A stretch of 64,000 nt of DNA, taken from JAWKIW01 sp046331175 (GTDB lineage Bacteria; Actinomycetota; Acidimicrobiia; Acidimicrobiales; Acidimicrobilacustridaceae). Of this stretch, positions 44,616 to 53,717 are shown piece after piece. How positions within the stretch are numbered: position 1 is the first letter of the stretch; each line of letters starts with the position of its first letter. The position numbers and the translations under genes are program-made. Under the pieces are notes generated by a model. The model did not search any database, was not told where the DNA came from, and saw nothing but the letters and a program-made list of their open reading frames with translations. The stretch is from contig JAXLRI010000014.1 of NCBI GenBank assembly GCA_046331175.1, positions 1-64,000 on the forward strand, written 5' to 3'.

Positions 44616-46735
44616 GCGGGTCGACTGCTCCTGGCGGGCCGACGTCGGCGCCCTCCACCGCCGGCGTGCTGGTCGTCGGCGGGGGCCCGGTGGGGCTGCT
44701 GACCGCACTGCTGCTCGACCGGCAGGGCCTCGACGTCGTGGTGCTCGAGCGGCGGGTCGACGTGCAGCCGGCGCCGGCGGCCCACGTCGTCAACGCCAGG
44801 ACGTTCGAGATCTGCCGGGCGGCCGGGGTCGACGGCGACGCTCTTGCCGCCGCCTGCCAGCCCGCCGACGAGGGGGCATGGGTCCGGTGGGTCACCACGC
44901 TCACCGGCGAGGAGCTGGGGGCGGTGCCGTTCGAGCGGCAGGGCGAGCTGGCCGAGCTCGACCACGTCACCCCCACGCCGCTGCGCAACCTGTCCCAGCA
45001 CCGTCTCGAGCCGATCCTGCGCGACGAGGTCGCGCGGCGGCCGGGCATCACGCTGCTGACCGGCGTCGAGTGGCGGGGGGCGACCGCCGACGGCGACCGC
45101 GTGGTGAGCCGGGTCGTCGCGGTCGATGGCAACGGCGGCCCGAGTGGCGGTTCGAACGGCGGCCCGAGTGGCGGTTCGACCGGTGGCTCGGCGGCCGAGG
45201 TCGAGCTGGTCAGCGCCTGGCTGATCGGCGCCGACGGGGCCGGCAGCCCGGTGCGGCGATGGTGCGGGATCCCTATGGAGGGACCGACCCGGCTGTCGTC
45301 GATCGTGAGCATCCACGTCGAGGCCGACCTGCGCCCGCTCGTGGCGGACCGGCCCGCCACCCTCTACTGGACGACCGACCCGGATCACCGGGGCGTGTTC
45401 GTCGCCCACGACCTCGGGCGCACGTGGGTGTACATGCACCCGTGGGACCCCGACGCCGAGTCGCTCGACGACTACCCACCCGAGCGCTGCGCCGCCATCT
45501 TCCGGGCGGCGGCGGGGCTGGACGGCATCGACGGCACCGACGGCATCGACCTGACCGTGCGCACCGTCACCCCGTGGACGATGACCTGCCAGGTGGCCGA
45601 TCGCTACCGCCACGGCCGGGTGCTGCTCGTGGGCGACGCCGCCCACCGGTTCCCACCCACCGGCGGTCTCGGGCTGAACACCGGCGCCGCCGACGGCTTC
45701 GACCTGGCCTGGAAGCTGGGCGCGGTCGAGGCGGGGTGGGCCGACCCCGACCTGCTCGACACCTACGAGGCCGAGCGGCGGCCGGTGGCGACGGCCAACG
45801 CCGAGCAGAGCCTGACCAACGCCGTGAAGCTGCTCGACGTCGAAGCCGCGCTCGGCGCCCACCACGATGCAGCCGAGCGACGCCGGCGCTACGACCACCT
45901 GCTCGCCTCGACCGACGGGCGGTCCCGCCTGGTCGCCGCCATCGAGGCCCAGGCCGAGCACTTCGACATGCTCGGCCTGCAGCTCGGGTTCACCTACGCC
46001 GGGAGCACCGCGATCGTCACCGAGACCACGTCCGACGGCGCCGAGCGAACGACGGGTGCCCCCGCGCCCCTCCCGGCCTCGGCCTCTGACCCCCGAACCT
46101 CTGCCGCCCCCACCCTCGACCCGACCCGGACCACCACCGCGACCCGCGACCGGACCGCTCCCACGACCCAGGAGGTCGATCCCGTGCGCCACTACGTCCC
46201 GACCACCCGACCCGGCGGACGGCTCCCGCACGCCTGGGTGCAGACGGCCGCCGGGTCACGGGTCAGCACCCTCGACCTCGTGCCGCCGACCGGAGCGCTG
46301 CTGCTGACGGCCAACCCGGCTTGGGCGGGCGCCGCCGACCAGCTCGCCGCCCGAGGTGCCCGGCGAGGGCAGGGAGAGGCGGGAGCGCCGGGAGCACGTG
46401 GAGGGGAGCCACCGCTGACCGTCGTCCTCGTCGGACGGGACGTGGAGGACGTGACCGGCCACTGGACCAAGGTCGCCAACCTCGGCGATGTGGGCGCGGT
46501 GCTCGTCCGGCCCGACCAGCACGTGCTGTGGCGGTCGCTCGACGATGCCGGTCCCGACGCCGTCGATCGGCTGGCCGATGCCCTCCAGGCCTTGGCCGGG
46601 CGGCCGGCCGGCGCCCCGACGACAACCCCCGAGACGACCGACGCCGTGACGCCCGCATCGGCGACCATCGCAACGACCGCACCGCCGACGACCGCGGCGA
46701 CTCCCGCAGCCGAGGCGGCGACCACCCTGATCTGA
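44612..46735 (+). CDS. FAD-dependent aromatic hydroxylase (PheA/TfdB/MhpA-like)
   Basis: A 707-residue flavoprotein monooxygenase. The N-terminal FAD site is VLVVGGGPVGLLTALLL (residues ~15-31), the second is LIGADGAGSPVRRW and the third VGDAAHRFPPTGGLGLNTG. A thioredoxin-like C-terminal domain (~530-670) is typical of phenol-type hydroxylases. Two low-complexity inserts are unusual: NGGPSGGS twice, then a Gly-rich tail, at ~174-192, and a Thr/Pro-rich linker at ~480-520. A Thr/Ala tail ends the protein. The GTG overlaps the SDR stop by 4 bases. With the VOC dioxygenase, it suggests ring hydroxylation followed by cleavage. Confidence 0.88.
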   Translation: MSGSTAPGGPTSAPSTAGVLVVGGGPVGLLTALLLDRQGLDVVVLERRVDVQPAPAAHVVNARTFEICRAAGVDGDALAAACQPADEGAWVRWVTTLTGEELGAVPFERQGELAELDHVTPTPLRNLSQHRLEPILRDEVARRPGITLLTGVEWRGATADGDRVVSRVVAVDGNGGPSGGSNGGPSGGSTGGSAAEVELVSAWLIGADGAGSPVRRWCGIPMEGPTRLSSIVSIHVEADLRPLVADRPATLYWTTDPDHRGVFVAHDLGRTWVYMHPWDPDAESLDDYPPERCAAIFRAAAGLDGIDGTDGIDLTVRTVTPWTMTCQVADRYRHGRVLLVGDAAHRFPPTGGLGLNTGAADGFDLAWKLGAVEAGWADPDLLDTYEAERRPVATANAEQSLTNAVKLLDVEAALGAHHDAAERRRRYDHLLASTDGRSRLVAAIEAQAEHFDMLGLQLGFTYAGSTAIVTETTSDGAERTTGAPAPLPASASDPRTSAAPTLDPTRTTTATRDRTAPTTQEVDPVRHYVPTTRPGGRLPHAWVQTAAGSRVSTLDLVPPTGALLLTANPAWAGAADQLAARGARRGQGEAGAPGARGGEPPLTVVLVGRDVEDVTGHWTKVANLGDVGAVLVRPDQHVLWRSLDDAGPDAVDRLADALQALAGRPAGAPTTTPETTDAVTPASATIATTAPPTTAATPAAEAATTLI
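45131..45178 (+). repeat. In-frame 24-base duplication in the FAD hydroxylase gene
   Basis: Two exact copies (45131-45154, 45155-45178) encode NGGPSGGS twice. The insert lies in a surface loop between the substrate-binding and second FAD motifs and probably does not break the fold. Confidence 0.9.
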
Positions 46736-46759
46736 TCACCCCTCCGGGGCCCTGGCCGG

Positions 46760-48292
46760 TCAGCAGCAGGTGGGGGCGCGGGCGCCCTGGGCGTGGACGT
46801 GGTGGTGGGTGTGGTGCCACAGGCACCGCAGCGTGCCGTTGGCGATGTTCGTCTCGCCGTCGGGGTCCCAAGGGTCGACGTGGTGGATCTGGCACCACTC
46901 GGGCCCACGGGTGCACCCCGGGTGGGTGCAGTGCCCATCGCGGGCCACGATCGCCCGCCGCTGGGCCGGGCTCCACGTCCGGGTCCGGCGACCCACGTCG
47001 AGGACCTCGCCGCGACCGGTCATGGCGACCCGACCGATCCAGCTGTCACACAACAGCTGCACCACCGTGTGCGCCGGCCGCGGCCCACTCCCGATCGCAT
47101 CGCACCACCCGAGCAGACCCAACCGGCCCACCCCCGTGGTCCCATCCGCTCGACGGACCCGCGGACGACCTCGGGTGCGATCCGGCGACGGCGGCGGCGC
47201 CGGACCGGCCCGCACCGCGCCCCGGTCGGGCACCTCCTGCCGGTCACCACCGTCACGGTCGCCGCCGCCGACGGCCGCCTGGCACCGATCGTCGCCACCG
47301 ACGCCCTCATCGGGCCCGCGACCGCCAGAGACGTCGTCGTGGTCGCCGGGGTGGGTGATCTGGGCGAGGACCTCGGCATCGACCACCACGTCCACCGTCG
47401 CCACCGGAGCAGAGGCCCCCGCGTTGGCCTCCGACAAGAACCGGGCCGCCAACGCCGACACGAAGTCGGCCCGCCGCTGGGGCAGCGACCGCGGCGGACA
47501 CGACTCGTCGTCGACCGGATCCGGGCGATCCCACGCCAAGAACGCCGCCTTGAGGAACGACCCACCCGTCGCGTCCAGCTCACCACCCACCCGCACGTTG
47601 CCCGACGGCAGAGCCGCGAACGACAACCCCCGCCGCGCCAACGCCGCGGCCGGCTCCCCGTTGCCCAGCTCGTCATCCGCGAAGTGCCCCCACCGGCGCA
47701 CCACCACCGCGAAGTCAGCCACCGACAGCTCGTCGGCCGCCGCCAACAACACCGCCTCGTCCCGCACGAACAACCGGTCGCGGCCCCTGGACAACACCGT
47801 GCCCGCCAACACCTCCGCCTTGGCCGCCGACAACGATCCATCGGCCACCGCCGCCGCCGTCGCCGCGAACCGCTCCACCAGACGACCCACCCCCACCGAC
47901 CGGGACGCCGCCGACCGGCCCACCCCCGTGTTGGCCACCAACCACGCCCGCGCCGACGGCGACCCCTCCACCGACCACTGCGCCGAACGATCCAACGCCC
48001 CCGAAAGCCGCGCCACCGCCACCTGCACCCGATCCGCCACCACCGACACCGACCGCAACCGCTCCCCCACCACCGACCCCGACACCCCGTCCAACCCGTC
48101 GCACAACACCCCGAGCGCATCAGGCGCCGCCGCCAACCACGCCTCGGCCGCCGCCAACGCCTCCACCCGACCCACCCCGACGGGACCCGGACGACCCCAC
48201 GACACGTCGGCCTCGACCTCGCGACGCAACCGACGACGACACGCCGCCAACCGCTGACGACCCTCCTGCGCCACCGGCGCCACCTCGACCAT
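46760..48292 (-). CDS. DUF222 and HNH endonuclease domain protein
   Basis: A 510-residue protein of the large actinobacterial DUF222-HNH family. DUF222 takes up residues ~25-370 and is mostly helical. A disordered, Gly/Asp-rich segment (~335-400) leads to the C-terminal HNH nuclease: CTHPGCTRGPEWCQIHHVDPW, then NGTLRCLWHHTHHH, holding the paired Cys, the HH and the final N...H of the motif. These proteins are numerous in actinobacterial genomes and often linked to mobile or repeat DNA, but their role is not established. The ATG at 48292 is the start with the best family fit. Confidence 0.9.
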   Translation of the reverse strand: MVEVAPVAQEGRQRLAACRRRLRREVEADVSWGRPGPVGVGRVEALAAAEAWLAAAPDALGVLCDGLDGVSGSVVGERLRSVSVVADRVQVAVARLSGALDRSAQWSVEGSPSARAWLVANTGVGRSAASRSVGVGRLVERFAATAAAVADGSLSAAKAEVLAGTVLSRGRDRLFVRDEAVLLAAADELSVADFAVVVRRWGHFADDELGNGEPAAALARRGLSFAALPSGNVRVGGELDATGGSFLKAAFLAWDRPDPVDDESCPPRSLPQRRADFVSALAARFLSEANAGASAPVATVDVVVDAEVLAQITHPGDHDDVSGGRGPDEGVGGDDRCQAAVGGGDRDGGDRQEVPDRGAVRAGPAPPPSPDRTRGRPRVRRADGTTGVGRLGLLGWCDAIGSGPRPAHTVVQLLCDSWIGRVAMTGRGEVLDVGRRTRTWSPAQRRAIVARDGHCTHPGCTRGPEWCQIHHVDPWDPDGETNIANGTLRCLWHHTHHHVHAQGARAPTCC

Positions 48293-48345
48293 GCCCCCAT
48301 CATCCCCAGGGGGTGTGACAGGAGCTCCGACCGACCGCCCGATGA

Positions 48346-48525
48346 TCAGGCGTTGATCAGCCGCGCAGCCGACGCACGTGCGCGAGCGGCACGGCTCGCT
48401 CCTCGGTCGTCCTGGGCCGCCTGGCGCGGACCTGCACGATCCGCGGCCACGCCGACGTCGCCTCGCACGATCAGCTCGTCGAACACCTCGGACTCCAGGT
48501 ACTCGACGAGATCCCTCGCCGACAC
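48346..48525 (-). CDS. Small hypothetical protein
   Basis: A 59-residue frame beginning MSARDLVEYLESEVFDELIV and ending in an Ala/Arg-rich tail. The GTG at 48525 has a good AAGGAG site at the right distance, the main reason to call it. The N-terminal half could be an amphipathic helix. There is no recognisable family. It lies between the DUF222-HNH gene and the second PF10118 gene, on the same strand as both. Confidence 0.45.
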   Translation of the reverse strand: MSARDLVEYLESEVFDELIVRGDVGVAADRAGPRQAAQDDRGASRAARARASAARLINA

Positions 48526-48563
48526 CCCCGCTCCTTCGTCGACGACGCGAGCAACCCGATGGA

Positions 48564-49400
48564 TCAGCCGGCGGTGGGCGTGGTCGCGAGGACGAGGTCG
48601 ACGAGCGGGCCGGGGTCGATCGCGGCCGGGTCGTAGTCGGGGCGGAAGGTGCGCAGCCACCGCCGCGGGCCGCCGGCGATGGCCTGCGGCACGCGCAGGC
48701 GGGCGGGCGCCGGCAGGCCGCGCGCTTCGCTGATGATGCGCTCGAAGCGGTTCGTGTAGCGCAGGATGTGCGTCTGCGCCCAGATCGAGCCGGCCACGCG
48801 ATACGGGTAGCGGCCGACCAGCTCCTCGTACACGCGGAAGGCCACGGTGCGGTGCTCGATCTCCTCGGCGGCGTGCCACGCCCACAGCTGCTGCCACGGG
48901 CCGAACCGCGACGGCGCCCCGCCGGGGGCGGCCGCCCGCTCGAAGCTCGACACCGCCCACGCACACGTCATCGCTTCGAAGCCCTCGGCGTACACGAGGT
49001 TCGACCGGGCGCTGCCGTGGCTGGTGAACCGCTGGTAGTCGGCCTCCAGCTCGTCCTCGACGGCGGTGAGGCGGCGGGCGGCGTCGGGACCGAGCGCCTC
49101 CTTGATGGCGTCGTTGGCCCGGCGGTGGTTGCGGTGGTGCTGGGCCTCCTGGCCGATGAAGGCCTGGACGTCGGCGATCAGCGCGGGGTCGCGGAGGTGG
49201 TCGACCACGCCGCGGTAGACGCGGATGAGGTAGGGCTCGAGGTGCGGGAGCGTCAGCGAGAAGGCGACGCGGAAGCGGTCCTCGTCCGGCTCGTCGCCGG
49301 CGAACACCTCGTCGAGGTCGGCCGGCTGGTCGAAGCGGACCCGGCGCACGACGATGGCGGACACCGCTTCGTCTGCGCCGGCGGTCTCGGTCTGGGTCAC
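48564..49400 (-). CDS. PF10118-type predicted metal-dependent hydrolase, second copy
   Basis: A 278-residue paralogue of the protein at 10139-10969. The two His/Glu clusters are kept (FIGQEAQHHRNHRRAND and WHAAEEIEHRTVAFRVYEE), consistent with a di-iron helical core. Unlike the first copy it lacks the two C-terminal membrane helices, so it is probably soluble or loosely attached. The GTG at 49400 is preceded by a strong GGAGGAGG site. The function of the family is unknown. Confidence 0.84.
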   Translation of the reverse strand: MTQTETAGADEAVSAIVVRRVRFDQPADLDEVFAGDEPDEDRFRVAFSLTLPHLEPYLIRVYRGVVDHLRDPALIADVQAFIGQEAQHHRNHRRANDAIKEALGPDAARRLTAVEDELEADYQRFTSHGSARSNLVYAEGFEAMTCAWAVSSFERAAAPGGAPSRFGPWQQLWAWHAAEEIEHRTVAFRVYEELVGRYPYRVAGSIWAQTHILRYTNRFERIISEARGLPAPARLRVPQAIAGGPRRWLRTFRPDYDPAAIDPGPLVDLVLATTPTAG

Positions 49401-49638
49401 GGCCCCTCCTCCCTCGGACGAGCACCGTAGGAGGGCCGGCCCTGCGGGTCAACGGTCGAGGCTGCGTTCGCAGCAACCGCCGCCGCGGCGTTCGAGGCAG
49501 GTCCAGGCAGCGTTCGCGGCACCGTCGCGACCACCACCCTCGATCGTGGCAACGGCCGGCGGCCTCCGTATCGTGCCGGGGATCGCCGGCGGCACCCGTC
49601 GCCGCGTCCCCACCGCACCCCCGACCCCGGAGACCCCG

Positions 49639-50412
49639 ATGCCCACGCCCCTCGACGTCCTGCACGCCTCGGTCGAGCGCCTCCGGTCGATCGTCGCCCC
49701 GCTCGACGACGACGCCATCACCACCCCCGCCTACCCGACCGAGTGGTCGATCGCCCAGGTGGTCTCCCACCTCGGCTCGGCGGCGATCATCTTCGGTCGA
49801 CGCCTCGACGACGGCCTCGCCGGCCTCGAGACGCCTGATGACTTCGCGCCCGAGGTGTGGGCCGGGTGGGACGCCAAGTCGCCCCGCGCCCAGGTCGACG
49901 ACGGGCTGGCCGCCGACGCCGCGCTGCTCGCCCGCATCGAGGGGCTCGACGACGCCGAGCGGGCCCGCGTGTCGTTCTCCATGGGTCCGCTGCTGTTCGA
50001 CCACGACGGCTTCGTCGGCCTGCGCGTGAACGAGCACGTGGTCCACACCTGGGACGTGGAGGTGGCGCTCGACCCCACCGCCGTCCTGCCCGCCGAGGCC
50101 ACCGCCCTCCTGGTCGACCAGCTCGGCCTCATCGCCGGCTTCACCGCCCGCGCCGCCGGCGAGCCGGGATCGATCGTCGTCGACACCACCGACCCGGCCC
50201 GCCGGTTCGCCATCACCGTCGCCGAGGACGGCGCCACCTTCGCCGGCGTGGTCGACGCCGACCAGCGATCGAGCGCCGCCGCCGACCTCGTGCTGCCGGC
50301 CGAGGCGCTGTGCCGGCTCGTCTACGGACGGCTCGACCCCGACCACACGCCGGCGGGCGTCGACGACGGCGAGGTGCTCGCCCGGCTGCGCGCCGTCTTC
50401 CCCGGCGCCTGA
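49639..50412 (+). CDS. Maleylpyruvate isomerase-family, mycothiol-dependent enzyme
   Basis: A 257-residue protein of the MDMPI/DinB-2 fold (TIGR03083-like). The N-terminal four-helix bundle contains PTEWSIAQVVSHLGSAA with a metal-binding His, and the other ligands lie in LRVNEHVVHTWDVEVA. The C-terminal ~90 residues form the small alpha/beta domain usual in this family. Members use mycothiol as thiol cofactor for isomerisation or detoxification, so the gene supports an actinobacterial host; the exact reaction is unknown. The ATG at 49639 has a weak GGAG site. Confidence 0.86.
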   Translation: MPTPLDVLHASVERLRSIVAPLDDDAITTPAYPTEWSIAQVVSHLGSAAIIFGRRLDDGLAGLETPDDFAPEVWAGWDAKSPRAQVDDGLAADAALLARIEGLDDAERARVSFSMGPLLFDHDGFVGLRVNEHVVHTWDVEVALDPTAVLPAEATALLVDQLGLIAGFTARAAGEPGSIVVDTTDPARRFAITVAEDGATFAGVVDADQRSSAAADLVLPAEALCRLVYGRLDPDHTPAGVDDGEVLARLRAVFPGA

Positions 50413-50516
50413 TCGCGATCGCCGCCGACACCGGCCGAGCGGCGACCGCTCCCCTACGATCGCCGCACCCGACCCGGCCTCCTCGGCCGATCCGGCGCGG
50501 CCCCAGGAGGCACGAC

Positions 50517-51503
50517 ATGACGTTCGGCGCGACCAGCACGACCGACGAGGTGCTCGAGGGCATCGACCTGAGCGGGAAGGTCGCGGTGATCACCGGAGCC
50601 ACCAGCGGGCTCGGACTGGAGACCGCGCGCGCCCTCGCGGCGCACGGCGCCGACGTGGTGCTGGCCGCGCGCGACGAGGCCAAGCTGGCCGAGGCGGTGG
50701 CCACGCTCGCCGAGCAGGTCCCCGACGCCACCGCCGAGACGCTCGTGCTCGACCTGGCCTCGCTGGCCCGCGTGCGCGAGGCCGCCGCCGAGCTGGTCGA
50801 GCGCCACCCGCGCATCGACCTGCTCGTCAACAACGCCGGCGTCATGGCGTGCCCGTTCACGCGCACCGCCGACGGGTTCGAGATGCAGCTCGGCACCAAC
50901 CACCTCGGCCACTTCCTCTTCACCAACCTGGTGCTGCCGTCGCTGCTCGCCGCGCCGGCGCCGCGCGTCGTGTGCCTGTCGTCGGCCGGCCACCTCGAGT
51001 CGCCGATCCTGTGGGACGACCCCAACTTCGAGCACACCGAGTACTTCAACTGGACCGCCTACGGGCAGTCGAAGACGGCCAACGCCCTCTTCGCCCTCGA
51101 GCTCGACCGCCGCTACGCCGACCAGGGGCTGCACGCCTACTCGGTGCACCCGGGCGTGATCATGACGCCGCTCGCCCGCCACATGACCGACGCCGACTTC
51201 GCCTGGATGGCCGCGCGAGCCGAGAAGGCCAAGGCCGCCGCCGAGGGCCGCGGCGAGAGCGGCGAGGGCAGCGCCATGTCGTTCAAGTCGGTCGAAGCCG
51301 GCGCCGCCACGAGCGTGTGGGCGGCGACGGCTCCCGAGCTGGTCGACCACGGTGGGACCTACCTCGCCGACTGCCAGCTGGGCGTGCCCGACGACGGCAC
51401 CGCCGCCGTGCGCGCCACCGCCGTCGCCCCCTGGGCGCGGGACCCCGAGCAGGCCGCCCGCCTCTGGGACCTCTCCGTGGAGCTGGTCGGCCTGGACACC
51501 TGA
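50517..51503 (+). CDS. SDR-family oxidoreductase (retinol dehydrogenase/protochlorophyllide reductase-like)
   Basis: A 328-residue SDR of the longer subgroup. The cofactor motif is TGATSGLGLETA; DLASLARV and NNAGVMACP follow, and the catalytic residues are in CLSSAGH and TAYGQSKTANAL. The gene has AGGAGG at a good distance from the ATG at 50517. It precedes the fused acyl-CoA dehydrogenase by 63 bases on the same strand and may belong to the same catabolic unit. The substrate is unknown; relatives act on retinoids, steroids and other lipophilic alcohols. Confidence 0.9.
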   Translation: MTFGATSTTDEVLEGIDLSGKVAVITGATSGLGLETARALAAHGADVVLAARDEAKLAEAVATLAEQVPDATAETLVLDLASLARVREAAAELVERHPRIDLLVNNAGVMACPFTRTADGFEMQLGTNHLGHFLFTNLVLPSLLAAPAPRVVCLSSAGHLESPILWDDPNFEHTEYFNWTAYGQSKTANALFALELDRRYADQGLHAYSVHPGVIMTPLARHMTDADFAWMAARAEKAKAAAEGRGESGEGSAMSFKSVEAGAATSVWAATAPELVDHGGTYLADCQLGVPDDGTAAVRATAVAPWARDPEQAARLWDLSVELVGLDT

Positions 51504-51566
51504 ACCGGCGCGGCCGGCCCGCGCCCGGCTGAGCCGATCGGCGCCGGCCGACCTACGCTGCCGGCC

Positions 51567-53717
51567 ATGTCGATCGCCATCACCGAAGACCACCGCGCCC
51601 TGGCCGACACGGCCGCCGACTTCCTCGCCAAGCGCGACGCCCGGGGCAACGCCCGCGCCCTGCTCGAGGCCGCCGACGAGCCGAAGCCGTCGTGGTGGGA
51701 CGACCTCGCCGGGCTCGGCTGGCTGGGCCTGCACGTGCCCGAGGCCGACGGCGGCTCGGGCTACGGCCTCGAGGAGCTGGTCGTGGTCGTCGAGCAGCTC
51801 GGCTCGGCGGTGGCCCCCGGCCCGTTCGTCCCCACGGTCATCGCCAGCGCGGTGATCGACGCCGCCGGCGACACCGCGGCGCGCGACCTGCTGCCCGGTC
51901 TGGCCGACGGCTCGGTGACCGCCGGCATCGGCCTGGGTGGCACCCTCACCGTCACCGACGGCCAGGCGTCCGGGAAGGCCGGCAACGTGCTGGGCGGCGG
52001 CCTGGCCGACGTGCTGGTGCTGGCCGCCGGCGACGACGCCGTCGTGGTGCGCGTCGGCGACGGCGTCACCGTCGAGACCCCGCCCAACATGGACCCCACC
52101 CGTCGCACGGCCCGCGCCCAGCTCGACGGTGCCCCGGCCACCGTGCTGCCCGGTGGCCGTCGCCTGCTGGTCGACCTGGCCCGGGTCATCCTCGCCGCCG
52201 AGGCCACCGGCATGGCCCGCGAGTGCACCGACATGGCCGCCGACTACGCCAAGGAGCGCATCCAGTTCGGCCGCCCCATCGCCATGTTCCAGGCGGTCAA
52301 GCACCACTGCGCCAACATGGCCGTGGCCACCGAGCTGGCCACCAGCGCTGTGTGGGACGCCGCCCGCGCCGCCAGCACCGGCGGCGACCAGCTGACCTAC
52401 GCCGCCGCGGTGGCCGCCACCGTGGCGGCGCCGGCCGCCGACCTGTGCGCCAACCTCAGCACCCAGGTGCACGGCGGCATCGCCATCACCTGGGAGCACG
52501 ACGCCCACCTGTTCATGCGCCGGGCCACCGTGCTGCTCGGCTACCTCGACCCCGACGGCGCCGCCGCCGACCTCGTCGACCTCACCCGCCGCGGCGTCAC
52601 GCGCGAGAAGGCGATCGAGCTGCCGCCCGAGGCCGAGCCGCTGCGCGAGGAGGCCCGGGCCTTCGCCGCGCGGGTCACGGGCCTGTCGCCCGAGGAGCAG
52701 CGCACCGAGATGATCGAGGCCGGCTACGCCATGCCGCACTGGCCCAAGCCGTGGGGCCGCGAGGCCGGCGCCGTCGAGCAGCTGGTCATCGAGCAGGAGT
52801 TCGCGGCGGCCGGCCTGAAGCGGCCCGCGTACAGCATCACCGGCTGGGTCATCCTCACGTTGGTCCAGCACGCCACCGACGACCAGGTCGCCCGCTGGGT
52901 CCGCCCGGCGCTCAACCAGGACGTCATCTGGTGCCAGCTGTTCTCCGAGCCCGAGGCCGGCTCCGACGCCGCCGGCGTCAAGACCAAGGCCACCCGGGTC
53001 GACGGCGGCTGGCTGGTCAACGGCCAGAAGGTGTGGACCAGCGGCGCCCACGTCGCCGGCATGGGCTTCGCCACCGTGCGCACCAACCCCGACGTGCCCA
53101 AGCACGAGGGCATCACCACGATGGTGATCGACATGCACGCCGAGGGCGTCGAGGTGCGGCCGCTGAAGATGACCACCGGTGGCTCGGAGTTCAACGAGGT
53201 CTTCTTCACCGACGTGTTCGTGCCCGACGACGATGTGGTCGGGCCGGTCGACGGCGGCTGGACCGTCGCCCGCGCCACGCTCGGCAACGAGAGCGTGAGC
53301 ATCGGCGGCGGCGACGGCGGCATGGCCATGCCCGGCTCGGCCCTCGTCGATCCGTTCGACGCCCACCCCGAGCGCGTCGCCGGCGGCGCCGGTCGCATCG
53401 GCCGCTACATCGCCCAGTACCAGGCCATGGGCCTGCTCAACCTGCGCAGCGCCAACCGCGCCGTCGCCGGCTCCGAGCCCGGGCCCGAGGGCGCCATCAC
53501 CAAGCTGGTGCTGTCCGAGCTGGGCCACGAGGCCGCCGCCGTCATGACCGAGCTCAACGGCCCCGACGCCGCCTTCATGGAGGGCGGCGCCGCCATGACC
53601 AACTTCCTCGTGCTCATGCACCGGGGCCTGTCGATCGCCGGCGGCACGTCGGAGATCAAGCGCAACCAGATCGGCGAGCGCATCCTCGGCCTCCCCCGCG
53701 ACCCGCTGATCAAGTAG
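51567..53717 (+). CDS. Fused double-module acyl-CoA dehydrogenase
   Basis: A 716-residue protein made of two acyl-CoA dehydrogenase modules. Module 1 (residues ~1-345) ends with AKERIQFGRPIAMFQAVKH and STQVHGGIAITWEHDAHLF, with Glu at the catalytic-base position of the HGGxG-type loop. Module 2 (~350-716) holds the flavin/substrate segment WCQLFSEPEAGSDAAGVKT, VNGQKVWTSGAHVA and a C-terminal SIAGGTSEIKRNQIGERILG. In mycobacterial steroid degradation such modules are separate genes forming heterotetramers; here they are one chain. The likely substrate is a bulky or steroid-like acyl-CoA. The stop overlaps the convergent nucleotidyltransferase gene by 8 bases. Confidence 0.93.
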   Translation: MSIAITEDHRALADTAADFLAKRDARGNARALLEAADEPKPSWWDDLAGLGWLGLHVPEADGGSGYGLEELVVVVEQLGSAVAPGPFVPTVIASAVIDAAGDTAARDLLPGLADGSVTAGIGLGGTLTVTDGQASGKAGNVLGGGLADVLVLAAGDDAVVVRVGDGVTVETPPNMDPTRRTARAQLDGAPATVLPGGRRLLVDLARVILAAEATGMARECTDMAADYAKERIQFGRPIAMFQAVKHHCANMAVATELATSAVWDAARAASTGGDQLTYAAAVAATVAAPAADLCANLSTQVHGGIAITWEHDAHLFMRRATVLLGYLDPDGAAADLVDLTRRGVTREKAIELPPEAEPLREEARAFAARVTGLSPEEQRTEMIEAGYAMPHWPKPWGREAGAVEQLVIEQEFAAAGLKRPAYSITGWVILTLVQHATDDQVARWVRPALNQDVIWCQLFSEPEAGSDAAGVKTKATRVDGGWLVNGQKVWTSGAHVAGMGFATVRTNPDVPKHEGITTMVIDMHAEGVEVRPLKMTTGGSEFNEVFFTDVFVPDDDVVGPVDGGWTVARATLGNESVSIGGGDGGMAMPGSALVDPFDAHPERVAGGAGRIGRYIAQYQAMGLLNLRSANRAVAGSEPGPEGAITKLVLSELGHEAAAVMTELNGPDAAFMEGGAAMTNFLVLMHRGLSIAGGTSEIKRNQIGERILGLPRDPLIK

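Noticed and set aside
46793..48733. A 646-codon plus-strand frame rich in Arg and His
   Set aside because: It is the antisense of the DUF222-HNH gene; composition is that of a shadow frame and the minus-strand gene has an intact HNH motif.
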